Positions 1 through 12,980 of a stretch of 64,000 nt of DNA are shown piece by piece. Within the stretch, counting starts at the first letter, position 1. Every line of letters starts with the position of its first letter. Made by a program: the position numbers and the translations under genes. The DNA is from Lamellibrachia columna (lineage: Eukaryota > Annelida > Polychaeta > Sabellida > Siboglinidae), in NCBI GenBank assembly GCA_963662155.1, contig OY759274.1, forward strand, positions 18,185,416 through 18,249,415, in the 5' to 3' direction. A model generated the notes under the pieces. It did not search any database and was not told the origin of the DNA. It saw only the letters and a program-made list of their open reading frames with translations.

Positions 1-840
1 TCTGATGGTTCTACCTACACCAAGAACAATATAGCATAGCACTTGTATTTGGCGCATTCAACTAGCATGAACGTGCATATATTAGGGTCTGGAATAAGTA
101 TTGGTAAATGCATATTGTCTACCTAACCATCACCTTTTAATGCAGATTATGTACATTATCAACATTTCGTACACCTAAAATTCAAACAACACTTCTAACA
201 TATGCACCAGTATAAAATATTAAAAGAATAAAATAGTTGTAATTTACAAATTCAGGCTTCCGATATGGAATACTGTTTGTTTGACAAAACTGCTCATTCA
301 AGAATGACTAGATTGCCATATTTCATAAAGATAATAATATTCAACAAAATATTGACAAGTGCAAATGAAGAGTATTATTAATTTGTTATATTTCCTAGTA
401 ATGCGAGGGGGGATTTTGTCTTAGTTGCCATTTGGGTGGGGCATATTTTGGGGATTATGTCCATACACCATTAGTACATTTTGTATAGGTTACATTTTTA
501 ATAAATCAAATCATAACTAGAAAAAGATTACATTCACCAATAATATCAATTTGGTTTACCTCAAAAGAAAATATTTAATATAATTTCACTATCTCAAACT
601 TCGGAAACACAATCAGTTGGACTAGCCAAAAGTGGTCTTAGTTGTTAATTGGATGACACAATTAAAATATAATATAATTGGGAAAGTGGATGCATTTTCT
701 GAATAGCTGTAGAGTAGCACTGGCCACTGTTAAACCAGAATTTAAATATGTAAATACAGGTATTGTTCATCATAGTACATTTTCAGTTATCACAGTTAAT
801 AATACACAAAACCGTACATAATACATGGATAATTATCATT
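1..840. other. AT-rich flank, no gene seen
   Basis: AT-rich sequence beyond the SREBP 3' end. Reading both strands, I find no convincing exon, RNA gene or named repeat. It could hold more SREBP 3' UTR if a distal poly(A) site is used. Confidence 0.4.
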
Positions 841-842
841 TC

Positions 843-1651
843 TTTATTACAAGATGCAGCATGAATTTTGCAACTCTACAACACACGATTTGTAATCACA
901 AATGTTTTATTACAAATTTACATAAATTATTTTCAATAAGCACTGTATGGTTATAGAAACTCTTCAAATATATATTCTTCTTGGTGCAATCTACACAAGC
1001 ATTCATACAAAGGGACAATGATGTACTACAATTAACAAGGCTGACAATGGAAATGATCGAAACTCTTTTCAGATCCTCCAATGACAGTCAACAACCTAGC
1101 ACATATCAAGATAACAATTCAAGATTTAAATAAATAAAACTCATAAAACGTTATTATTGGCTCTCAACATGAGTCTTCACAAAACAATTATTTTCAAAGC
1201 ATAATATTAAAACAGACAACCATGGTTTTCTTGTGTCTGTTTTCATGTAAAATCTTCATAAACACTTAGTCATAGAAGACCTCAAACCAGACAACACTGG
1301 CAGTGCAAGCATTTTACAGCTGAATGAAATATCAAATTGTAATATAAGGAATGTTCTTATAATGTCAGCTTAATAACCAACTTAGCACATTTTAAGATTT
1401 GCATCTATAATGTGCTTATTTAGCACTTGCATTTCAAGCCTTCAATGAAGTCTGTTTCATATGAATTAACACCAACCAATTTGTATGTGTGACAAATACC
1501 CAATCGTTTGGTAAAAAGCAGTGCAGTGAAGCATTTAACAAACTGGTCCTTTCACAATGAAATGTGTACTATAATTTTTTTTGTAACATTATTTTTCAGT
1601 CTCTATTTTTCTGATGAACGGTTGTGAATGATTGTCAATGTCAGTCTTCAG
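843..1651 (-). other. Probable SREBP 3' UTR
   Basis: About 0.8 kb directly after the SREBP stop codon. On the minus strand AATAAA hexamers occur at 906-911 and 843-848, either of which could end the transcript. The extent is inferred from these hexamers only. Confidence 0.35.
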
Positions 1652-4600
1652 TCAATACACCATCTGAGTGCAACTCAAGTGGCTGTCGGTGACCGCGGTG
1701 GCACCACTGTTGCCAATCTTCATCATCATATTGCGGCAGTCCTGGAGAGACTTGCGGTCCCCAAGTTGTTCGTATGTTTTTGCAGCCTCAGCGAGCATGC
1801 TGGCACGCTGCCCAGAGAGGACCTGGGCAGGCAGGTGGCGACAGGCAAGCATGAGAGCCGTGGCGTGCTCTCTGCTCCCCACTTCACCCTCAGTCAGATC
1901 CTCGCCTGAAACAAGTCAATGTTGGGTGTTATTAATTGGGGAATGCACTTACACGGTTTACATTGTCTGGTTCGCAGGCGGTGTTGACACCTTTTTTCTC
2001 AGCCTATAACAAATCAACCAAGATTCAGTCTGACACTGTAGACATGTCACAAGGAAGCGACATTGTAATCTTTGCATAAAAAGGGTAAAGGTAAGGTCTT
2101 ATATAGCGCTGTATCCAGTCCATAGGACTGCTCAAAGCGCTTTACACTTCACCCCACTGGCATTCTGACCGGTATGCTATTGCACCACACTCCGCATCAT
2201 ATAACGTTTTTGAAAACACTTCTTTTCATAAACAATACAGATTCTTTTCACATGAAAATCACCAACAATGTTAATGACAGCTTCACTGATGCAATCGGAG
2301 ACACAATCAGTGTCGCTACAACAAAAACAAAGACTGGGTACATACTTTCTTTAGTGTGTCCGTCGGGGAGGCGTCTGCGCAGACTGCGGTCCAGGAGCTG
2401 CTGCGTGCGGGCGGGACTCGCTCCGGCCATGAACCGCGCCGTCGCCTCGTGCAGGAAAACCTATAGATACCAAACATGTTGACATACCACGCTAATACCA
2501 TTACTAAGTTATATATCCAGCTAATCACATGTCATTTCAAACTTGTTTTGGGTAAAAATCCGGATCACATTATTTCATCATAACTGTGGCCTTGGATTGC
2601 AGTCTGATTGTACCTAAATCTCTATCAATCAGATGTTAACAGGAAAGTTGGCCAATCTGCATTTCTGGTGGCAAGACTATTTGTATTTTAAATCAGTAGC
2701 CAGTGTAGCTGCTGATGCAACGGATATGGATATAGCTTATTGTGCTAAATTAACATACATTCCATGCATCAAACCTTATTGGTTATTTAAGCAAACGGTC
2801 CCCCCCCCCCCAAGTGTGATAATGATCTCTGCAGACAAATAAACGTAACGTACCCTAGGCAGGGCAGCCTTCATATGCTGTGAAAGCTTCCGCAAACTGC
2901 GCAGATCTTGTTGGAACGCCAGTAGTTCTTCCTGCGAGACGGTCGTGGACGTGACGTCTCCGTGGCCGCGCTCCTGCTGCCAGATAGCAGTGCGTGTCGA
3001 CAGCAGCCAATCACAGACTAGCAGCTGGGCTGCCTGGAACCACAAGGTGACAACATGACAACCAGCTTCTCTCGTACAGAGAAGTTGATCCAAACAAACT
3101 CCACACTTCCTGCTGTAAGCGCAAGTGAACTTTATGGTTAATTAAGAATTAATCCCGTCTCATTTTCATGTATGGATGCATCTTTGAAAATTTTGACATT
3201 GTATATACACGAAGCGTTTATCTGCAAAACAAACTATCAACAAAATCAAGTTAACCGATTCAAGACTAGTTTTGTGCTGCCATCTAGTTGATGGTGGTGG
3301 AGGTAAGTGTTCTGTGCTGCCATCTAGTTGATAGTGGTGGAGGTGCTTTGCAGCAACATGTGTTATAATGGTCTGGTTGTCTGAAGACCTAAGTTGGTGT
3401 TGAGACGGTGCAGCATGGTAATAAGCACTGTGGCCATGGTTGCACTGCAGATGCACTGCACAGAGAGAACCAGACGTGCAATGCAACTACAATGCACCAA
3501 TGCCAACAGGCAGCAACGGCTGGCTTCACTGCGATCCTCTCATGGCTGTCAGGTCTCCCATTCTTCACCAACTCTCTCAATCACGACTATTACATAGCAT
3601 CTTAGACGGACGACATGGGATAACAACAGGTAACGTATCATCAGGACACTGGCTACACAAACCACGGCCACATCCAACTTACGACTTGTCTAACTGAACA
3701 TCTTATGTAAACAAACAAGAATGACTCTTATGCAAGAAATGTTCCACACACATGGCACGTACTAATCTGGAGAAAGCATAATCTCAATGAGCATGTTTTT
3801 ATGGCCTTGGACAATGAAAATTAAAATGACACAGAAATGTGAACTTGCCTGTGTGAGGCCGGGTCGATGGTGATGTGTGGTGCTACTCAGTGTGAGGCTC
3901 TCACGCAGCAGCTCCCCGGCATGGTTGCACTGCTGGAGGCAGCGGTAGCAGCAACTACTGCTGGCCAGGAAACTCCTCTTGGCACGGAACGCTGCGTACA
4001 TGCTACGTGCCAGCGGGTTACTGCCAACAGGAACACAACTGTTAGCGGTTTCTTTGTAATGGAACCATGGCATAAATACAAAACATATCTCTATCATGCT
4101 TCGATAAACTAATATACTAAGCAAATGTTTAAGTAATTACAATACATTCTGGCATAATTCTTCCCAAATGCATTCGTCACCATTGAAAAAACAAAACACA
4201 TTGACAGGAATTCACCATAACATATGTTACATGTCCTTAGGTTGAACAACCTATCTTTTGAGTTAATTATGCCCCATGCAATCATTAATTACTGTTCCCT
4301 ACCCACCATCAAAGCACCACCACTTAATTTAATAAATATTATGTAATCTAACCAACTGTCAAATTGACAACATACAACATTGGTGCTGCACCTGTCGATG
4401 TGGTCGCACTCACCTTGAAGTCTGCAGTTGTTTGGGGAATGCGTCGACAGAGGTGAAGAGTCTCTCTGCAGCAGTGTCGTCACCTGTGAGCCAGTGGGCG
4501 GCGACTGCCAAGGAAGCGCTCCACCAGCGAGACACCTCATCCACTCCTGAAAAACATACACACTGACCAATCACCTAGGGATGATGTCAAAACAACAATG

Positions 4601-7600
4601 TACAACACTACAGGCACAATACTACATAAGATAAAAAACAAATGCCAAACTGCCTGCAAGCACTCATAGGCAGAACCCTTATGAACGGTGATTGAAAGAC
4701 AAACTATGTTTTTGGAAATAAATACATGTATTACACTAAAGAAAACAGCTGCCAACTCCATCCCCCATGAAACCTTTGTGTAGTGTCACATGGCAATATA
4801 TGAGACAACTGTGTGTCCAAACACGACCACAAGATGTTTTTCGAACAGCCGTACCTGTGCTGATGGCCATGCTTGAGCCGATGGCGAGGCTGGTACCGTT
4901 GGCTACTCCAGTGCAGGTAGAGTACTCGTTCAGTAGCTGCAGGTACTCGAGGACGTCAGCTGGATGCGGCATGCTGCAAGTAATAATAATAATACGTTTT
5001 TACATAGCGCAGTTTCCTAGAAAGCTCAATGTGCTTTACATAAAAATTGTACATAGAAAACTGTATTAAAACTAATACAATTAATTTAAAAGTAAACCAA
5101 TTAAACATATATGTAATAAAAAATTTGTAAAACCTAACTCAATGTAGCTAAATACAATTATTCAGGAACTTCCATAAAATCTCGCTCGAGATGGAATCAA
5201 CATTTAAACGTAAACTGTTGCAACGTCATCACATCTTTTCGATGGAACTTGAGAACTGCCTTCAGAAAGAGGCTACCTCACAAACTAAGCAGAAAGCTTG
5301 GCTTAGTTTTTAAATGATTCAGACGTACCCATCAGAACCCTTGTTAGGTCCAACGATGTTGTTGTTCTGGTAACCAGGAGTAACGAGAGAGTAAAGAGCC
5401 TTCTCTAGGAGCTGTTCGCGGTATGCCTGTGTCACGTGGGCCAGAGGATCAACTGAAACAATTACACAAGACACTGATGTGTGTGCTTGAGTGTGCACTT
5501 GGTCAAGTCTGTGTGTGCACTTGGTCGAGTGTGTGCGTGCATGTGCACTTCCTCGAGTGTGTGTGTGTGTGTGTGTGTGTGTGTACACACGCACCATACA
5601 TTCATTCTTTCTTGCTATTTCACTGTGGGATCCATTTGTGGGCATTGACGAGTCATTGGCATGCCTCACAATATTCAATAGTTTTAGAAAAAACTTCCAA
5701 AGTTTCATTTTGTGTGCTGGGGCATTGATATTTTACAGTTCGACAGCGAAAAATATGCATTCTCTTGTAGTAGCAATTAGACAAGTAGTATATTTAACAT
5801 GACAATATCCACAAACAATCCACCCTGAAACAACCTTCCAGTTAATTTGAACACATAAACACGTGTTCTACGATGGGGTTTGCATTAATTGGCCCAAATT
5901 AAAAACGGTAGCTCTAGAGGTACCCACCTTCGTTACCAGTCGTGCTGAAGATGGTGCAGCCATCAGTGGCGCCCCCACAGCTCCACTCGCCGTCGACGAA
6001 GAAGCGGTGCCCAGCTGGATGGCACAACCAGTTCATGGCAGATGGCACGGAGGACCCAGTCGTTGTACACACACGGCGGGCTCGACACAGGAAGTAGCGC
6101 TGTAATAGGTATGTCGTGTCATTCAATATTAAAATGACACTGACATGGAATATAACACACAATTGTAACATATCATTGTCGTGCATTGTAAACTGTTTGT
6201 ACAATATCAATAAATATGTAATCAGTGTTGATCAGTGCTGCTGACTAAACTACTGAGTGACTGATTTCAAACAAACACAATATTGGATACTTTCCTTAGA
6301 CTTCTCTTACCGTTTCCATAATAACTACACAATCTTCTCCTCAAATGTAGACAATGTTGAATACGAAAGGCATATAACAAAAACTATCGAGACAATGATT
6401 TCATGTTTGTCTATTATAGTATACACATTCAAGATAAACCTGTTTATGTTCATCTTATGTTACTGTGGACAATATAAAATTATTATTAAGACATTTACTA
6501 ATATGTGCAATTTTAAAACGTGAACACATACTGGTTTATATCAACACAAGTGTTGTATCTTTGTTAGAAGACATCCAGCTGTGAGCTTACCGTGACAACC
6601 TGCAAGGAGGCTGGGAAGTGAGCTTACCGTGACAACCTGCAAGGAGGCTGGGAAGTGAGCTTACCGTGACAACCTGCAAGGAGGCTGGGAAGTGAGCTTA
6701 CCGTGACAATCTGCAAGGAGGCTAGGAAATGAGCTTACCGTGACAACCTGCAAAGAGGATGGGAAGTGAGCTTACCGTGACAACCTGCAAGGAGGCTGGG
6801 AAGTGAGCTTACCGTGACAATCTGCAAGGAGGCTAGGAAGTGAGCTTACCGTGACAACCTGCAAGGAGGCTGGGAAGTGAGCTTACCGTGACAATCTGCA
6901 AGGAGGCTGGGAAGTGAGCTTACCGTGACAATCTGCAAGGAGGCTGGGAAGTGAAGTCGAGTTGTGACACCGGCAGTCGCGTAGACCTCTGCCATCATTC
7001 CACGTGACACTGCATTGCCTGCCGCCTCGGCGAGGTTGACAGCGCAAAGAGCGAGGTTGATGCCAGACATACTGCCAGCACTGACGTGACCTGGAGGGCA
7101 GCAGTGGTGTCAAGACAGCACGTAAACTCATTCCGTCTCGTTCAACTATGTAGCTGCCACCAGGTAACTTAACGACCATCTTCTTTTTTTGGGGGGACGG
7201 ACGGACGAAAATCCTTGTTTTTAGGAAACAACTTACGTAGGTAGATGTTAGTTACAATAACAAATTAATTCCCAAAATCAACTATTATTACAGAAACAGA
7301 TGTTGGGATAGTGTTGTTTGTGAAAAGTCCATAACTAAAATGCTTTTAATTTGGACTTCCCACTCACGGCATTAACAGCAACAAACTAGGATGCGAAGCA
7401 ATGCTTCAGTTACCACAGCAACAATGGCAGCAACCTTTCCTGACATCCAGTTTTTCTAACTGTCTGCTTTATAAGAAAAGCCAACTACACACTGACAAAA
7501 ACAATGGTGCTGCCACCTACCGGTCAGATAGAGTTGGTGGAGCTTGTGGTAGACGAGAGCAGCGTCACGAGCTGATGTCTTTATGTCATCGGGCTTCAGC

Positions 7601-10600
7601 CCCGAATAGAAGGCGCCAGCGTGGCGGGACAGCCACCGACCAACATAGATGCGGTGGAGGGCCTGACGCACGCTTTGCCACCCCAGACTGGATGCCAGGT
7701 CTAACTTGCTGGTGGGCAGAGGGCGACCAAGGGCGTGCAGACAATTACGCAGCTGTGTGGCAGCTGCCGCATACTCCCCCTGGGGGTAAAACAACAGCGG
7801 TCAGTCTACAGTTGGACAATGACCTTAATTATATTAACTTTTTAACAGTACACGTGATACAGCTATGAAAACACCTCAACTACCGGTGGAAACACTGTGA
7901 ATAATTGTTGGACTCTTTATAAGCCGGTGGTTTCCTTGTCCACTTGCCATCTTGGGTTTTTGCTTTAGAAGGTAATCGTCTTAGAGAATCATTTTCTCTC
8001 TCATTTTCTCAGGATATTTCTCCATGACTTTTCCCAACATGCAGGGACCATGTTGTGGATTTGAACTAAAAGCATCCACCAGACAAGTGCATTGCTCCAA
8101 ATGCCAAGCTCTCCAACTAAGATCCAGTTATTCATGTTCTATCTAGATTACTTTCCAACTAAAATTCTCAAAGGTAAAACACAATTTCGGTGAACAAGTA
8201 TACGCAACCATCACTCATGTCCAACATTCAAATAATACCAATGTCCACTAACCTTGGCCAGATCCATGTCCGCCTGCTTGCGATGACGCCAGTACCGCAC
8301 GGATGACTCAGAGAGAGGCTTTGTGATTGGTTCACCGAAGACAAAGATGCGAGCGAGCACCGCGGCCACAATGGTTCCGTTGAGCAGCCACATGATGAGT
8401 GTCGGCAACATCCAGGACAGCCAGCCAGCTGCAACAGCTGAAGGAAAACATGACTTCATCAACACCTGACGAACAACATGACGTTACCAACCCCCAACAC
8501 CACTACAACAGCTGAAGGATAACATGACTTCATCAAACCAAACACCACAACAACAGCTGAAGGATAACATAACTTTATCAACACCTGAAGGGTAACGTGA
8601 CATTATCAATCCCCAACACCACTACAACAGCTTAAGGATAACATAACTTTATCAACACCTGAAGGGTAACATGACATTATCAATCCCTAACACCACTACA
8701 ACAGCTGAAGGATAACATGGACTGAATCAACTTCAACACCACCACAACACCTGAAGGATAACACTCACTGAATCAACTCCAACACCAGGAAAACATCGAC
8801 TTATAATGAAAACAATCAACAACTTCAGCTCTACTTTACTGTTTATGTTCTACCATATTGTTTCCAATTTACAATACACATACACAATAACGAAGCATCA
8901 GCAGCGGCAGGGTGGTGGACAAACTAGTGCTGCAGGATAAACAGCCGACATACGTACACGCTAGACTTTACCAAGAGCACACACCTGCTTCTGAGTCCGC
9001 ACTTTGCAGCGTCCGCCCGCCACCATGACCGCCAGCATCACCAACACCTTCTAGCCGTGATCCAGCACCAAGCAGCGATGTGAATGGGTTGAACGCAAGG
9101 ATGGCGAACATGAAGACAAACAGCGTCATGCGTGACCGGTCAAGCATACCGCCCATGGTTGTTGTGGTCTCCATGGGTTCTGGAAGAATAACACGTGCAT
9201 TAGAAAAAGGAGAATATTCAGAACAGTCAAGGATCATGTTAACATGGTAGATGGCCGTCAACTCTTCTCTAGAGATGTGGCAAGATTATCAGGAAAATGA
9301 TGACAGTTTGTACAAACTTAGTTGACTTCAACTTGTCTGTAGCTGTGCTAGAAATACAGTTAGAATATATGTCTAGACACTCGGGCAAGTATTGGATTGA
9401 GTGCGTGCAGATGGTTCCTTCAACATGATAATTTTTTCATGCCAATCACAAGGTGTCGTTGTGATTACACTCAATAAAAACATTGTTCAGGAAAAGGAAA
9501 TCACCCAACAGTTCCCCGACATCCACAAACCTGGCAATGTCACTGATCACCAAGCGACCGATTGACTAACATCGTGAGAGTTGACAGGGGCTGTTCCAAC
9601 TTACCGGAGACATACACCTCTTCCTGGCAGATGGGACTGGGAGGGTTTGAGTCACTGTCCACGTCACTAGGACTGCCAACACTGCCCTTGTCGGAGGATG
9701 GTGGGGTGAGACAGTCGGGCTCCTTGGTGGCAGCCGCATTCAGCAGGCCAGTCAGGTCTAGGAACAACAGCACATAATATTGTAATAACAATAAGATTTT
9801 CGCTTATGATCCCTCGCTTTAATTCTACGATATATATTCTAGGCTCCAAGTTCAGGACCATAGATTGTCTAAAAAAAATTGTTAAACAATGCCATTGGTT
9901 TTTGTTTTGTCACAATTATATTTAGGTTAAATCATGTAAAACAAATTTGAATTGACCAGAGACAAATTTAAAAGAATCAACACCCATTTATTATTTTTAA
10001 GTTTTATATTTATTTTATATGTATAATTTTCATTTCGTGAATTTTATGTAAAGCGTAGAGCTTCAAAGGAAACTGTTATAAAAAATAAATGTGTTATTAG
10101 TATGTGTTAGAATGAACCAGGTCACTTGAACCACTTTGCCTGCACCAATACGGGGCTAGCTGCCACTAAATGTGTACTGCGCTCTAGTAGTGTGACAAAC
10201 GTGGACTTACTCTGTTGGCCAGTGGCGAGGCGCAGAGCCATGTTCTCCTGCTTCAGACGGTTGTTGGCTGCCGACATGTGTTTGATGTACTCGATCGCTT
10301 TACGTAACACAGCGCTCTTGTTCATCTAAAGGAAAACACTCCATTCAGTCTCTACACAACTGCTGTAAACAATCATGCTTAAAATAATCAAAACAACACA
10401 CATTAACCCAACACTACAAACAATTATGTTTACAAATGTTGAATTAGTAGCTACCAGTGTCATCCACCTCCTAGATTCCCAGGACAGCAGAATAATTTGT
10501 TCCAGTCTTAATGTTCAGATAGGCAGAATTAAATTCAGACTCAACTTAGATATTAGGATAATATAAACCATGAGACACAAGACAAACAACACAGACCTTG

Positions 10601-12959
10601 GCATCATCTCCACACACGAGGTCCTTCATCTCCAGAATGCGATCGTTGATGCTGAGTCTGTATCGCTTCTCAATCGCATTGTGTGCTGTCCGTTTCTCGC
10701 CGCGTGGTGGCATCGCCTTTGGACAGCTGGCCAATCGATTTATCGGGACTTTATCGTTATCAACAATCTGCAGGGGAATGTTTCGTGTTGTCAGGGCTAT
10801 TGTGTTTCCCTGGACTGATGGCTGTACAACTGACTGGCTCATAGAGGTCACCACTGGTGTTGTTATCGTCATGATGCTGGTGCCTGGTTCCGACTTGACC
10901 AGCTGTGATTGGATGAGCAACTATGAAACAGACAGTCATGAGTTAGCCACAGTCAATGCCACACTTACAGTTAGACACGTGCACACCTACAACTACTCAC
11001 AGCACAAATTTGTACATCAACGAACCTGATTCACGATGGGCTGATTTGTGATGTCTCCTACTGAAAGTCCAAAACCAGCAAAATCTAAAGGGTCACACAC
11101 CCGACACTAGACTATACACTACCTGTTGAAGCTGTTGTAGGTTGACAGGGCTAACATTCGACTGTGTGCTGATGATGACTTGCTGTGGTGTGGCTGCTGG
11201 TTGAAGCGGTGCCGGCTGCGGTGCTGGGGACAGCTGTGCCACTGGTTGCATGATCAATTTCTGATGCACTGTCTTGTTGGTGACTTGCAGCTGCTGCGGT
11301 GGCTTGGTCTGCAGCAACACCTCCGTCATCAACGGCTGTTGTGGTGGTGCGGACTGTGGTGGGGTCTGCGGTGGTGAGAGTGGCGCGGTCAGGTGCTGAG
11401 CTAGCTGTGAGTGCAGGTGTGGCTGTACAGGACAGGGTGCTCGTGGTGGCCTCAACTGCACCTTGGCAGGGTTTGTCTGTGGCAGGGACGACACCTTCGT
11501 ATTGCGGATATGCACCTCGGCCTCCAGTAGGTGATGCTGTAACACCGAAGTTGGCTTCTTTGGTGGTACGATCGCTGGCGTGGGGGCAGACACTGACAGC
11601 TGCAGAGGCGGGGACAAAGGGGAGGTGACAGACAGACTGCCATCACTGATGCTGCTGGACAGGGTGGCTTCAGAGATGAGTGGCGGTGGCTCAGACGTGT
11701 AGTTGATGATGTCAAAGTTATCCAGACCGAGTTCTTCATCGGCCAGGAAGGACGACTCTTGTTTAACGCTGTCAAAGTCTAACTGCCCGTCAAACAGATC
11801 AGTCTGTAAATCAGTGGGTGACGATCCATCCAAGTTCATGAACTGCACAATGTCTACAAGAGAAACAATGGATGGTCAGTGTTGCTGGTAACATATATAG
11901 AGCATCACTTGCTCACTGGTCCTCAACAATAATTTCAGATGTGTCACGATGGTGTTGTGTTTTGTCCCCTACTGCAAATACCATTCTTAGAATCTCCCTT
12001 GTAAGTTGTAGTTTTTATCTCTTTCCAAAAAATGAAAGAGAGGAAACAGTGGATGAAGCAAATCAGGTATAAGATTTTTGGATGAGAAAACAATGTTGTA
12101 CAAAACACAGTTTGATCACAACGTACATGCTAAATATTTGCACATCATGCTTTATTCACTGTAAAGTACGGAGGCAAAACCTGTCAATGTTAATTTCAGT
12201 ATGAAATTGTCAATTCAAGAGAAAAAATTTACACACGTCTTGAAATATGAAAAAAAAATTATTTGTATTATTTTTAGCTGCATTTATTGTGTTGTTTTGG
12301 GTGTAGGCCTTACTGATACTGTCTTGATTCTTTACAAATATGGCCCCATTTATTGTGGCAAAATGTTTCATATTTTTTAACGTTAACAATTTTGCAGTCA
12401 AAATAATGAACCTTAGGCTTAGACTTAGTCAAACTCAAAGGCGATGTTTGTAACGTAATTAAATGTTAAATCTTGTTAAAAAATAATTATTATAAATGTT
12501 TTAAGTTGTGCATTTCAAAGCTCAATTTATATGTAAACAGTAAACTACGGTTATTCTGATGCACACAGTTAAAGAATGCGAATCAAAATTTCACTAATTG
12601 TACTAGTTTAGAAGAACAAGTGTAAAGTTGTGACAGCCCCGTGATGAGGCGTAGTCAACATCCCGAGTACACGCCAGTGACGCGGACAGCGATACACGCG
12701 CTGGCATAAACATTCAAACGATGCGCTGTTACAACATCAACACGAGACACAATTTCCGTAAAAAGTAGCTAAAATATTACTTACCGTCCAAGTCATTTAG
12801 CATAGGACTCTCCATGGCAGTTGGCGAAGATAAAGATGGTCTTAGATCCATTAATGGGTCGGAGGAAAACGACCACTTTCCCGGATCGTCCATGTTCGCG
12901 AGCTTCGTAGATCGCGTAGCGCCACGGCGATCTGACCAATCAGGGCCTAGGTCAGCCAT
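1652..12959 (-). CDS. SREBF: Sterol regulatory element-binding protein (SREBP), 17 exons
   Basis: Membrane-bound bHLH-Zip transcription factor. In known SREBPs the ER-anchored precursor is cut by S1P and S2P, and the N-terminal half activates lipid-synthesis genes. Exons, in minus order: 12785-12959, 11123-11853, 10597-10920, 10211-10325, 9605-9757, 8985-9179, 8253-8437, 7521-7779, 6924-7090, 5928-6099, 5329-5452, 4855-4973, 4414-4546, 3849-4020, 2854-3033, 2346-2460, 1652-1905. They total 3573 nt, 1190 aa (human SREBPs are about 1145). Visible features: acidic and Gln/Pro-rich N-terminus; basic region with H382, E386, Y389 and R390, the tyrosine being the SREBP signature; leucine zipper to about residue 449; DRSR at 513-516 and NP at 530-531 of helix 1; helix 2 about 571-595; C-terminal domain with [13 protein letters not shown] and [14 protein letters not shown] blocks. 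Intron 14 uses a GC donor. A second start, MDDPGKW at 12893, has the better Kozak context and resembles vertebrate starts; it would give 1168 aa. Confidence 0.95.
2080..2193 (-). mobile_element. Internally deleted SINE copy in SREBP intron 16
   Basis: The tail block (AGCGCTTTGAGCAGTCC on the minus strand, then AGCGCTATATAAG) is nearly identical to the tail of the full-length SINE at 17926-18264. It is joined directly to a short tRNA-like head with an A-box-like stretch near 2170-2190. The middle of the element is missing. Confidence 0.7.
4978..5050. mobile_element. Short SINE/LINE tail-like fragment in SREBP intron 11
   Basis: A TAATAATAATAA run is followed by ACATAGCGCAG and a GTGCTTTACAT block. 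This has the same general layout as the conserved tail of the SINE family but is diverged, so it is probably a different subfamily. Confidence 0.4.
5500..5585. repeat. (GT)n-rich microsatellite in SREBP intron 10
   Basis: Imperfect GTGTGTGC and CTTGGTC repeats pass into a pure GT run at about 5559-5583. It lies a little over 100 bases from the acceptor of exon 11. Confidence 0.8.
6581..6950. repeat. 37-bp tandem repeat (about 10 copies) spanning the exon 9 donor of SREBP
   Basis: Ten units of 37 bp start at 6581, 6618, 6655 and so on. On the minus strand each unit carries a CCTCCTTGCAG acceptor-like tract, nine bases (RTTGTCACG) and a GTAAGC donor. The copy nearest the gene contains the end of exon 9 (6924) and its donor. 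Frame and family similarity (IVT followed by RYFL) support use of that proximal donor. The other nine copies lie in intron 9. Confidence 0.9.
8432..8790. repeat. Degenerate tandem repeat spanning the exon 7 acceptor of SREBP
   Basis: The block ACAACAGCTGAAGGA recurs at about 8432, 8505, 8550, 8625 (variant) and 8700, separated by related ATAACATGACTT and ATCAACACC segments. On the minus strand each block reads TCCTTCAG/CTGTTG, the real acceptor of exon 7 being the first at 8438-8439. The remaining copies lie upstream in intron 6. Confidence 0.8.
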
Positions 12960-12980
12960 CGGATGATTTTACGTCATCCG
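12931..12980 (-). promoter_or_regulatory. CCAAT box and CRE-like inverted repeat at the SREBP start
   Basis: CCAAT lies at 12936-12940. Immediately upstream of the first ATG, 12960-12980 is an inverted repeat (CGGATGA / TCATCCG, 7-bp arms) containing TTACGTCA, a CRE/ATF-like octamer. Known SREBP promoters use NF-Y sites, so these are reasonable core-promoter candidates. If so, transcription probably starts inside the first open stretch and the MDDPGKW start at 12893 would be the real one. This is inferred from motifs only. Confidence 0.4.

Noticed and set aside
1628..2009. Plus-strand frames over the SREBP 3' end
   Set aside because: Shadows of the minus-strand final exon, which matches the SREBP C-terminus residue by residue.
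11026..11060. Possible 32-35-nt SREBP exon reading [10 protein letters not shown] between exons 2 and 3
   Set aside because: It has AG and GT borders, but after exon 2 (phase 0) both acceptor choices give an in-frame stop. Exon 2 to exon 3 joins perfectly without it.
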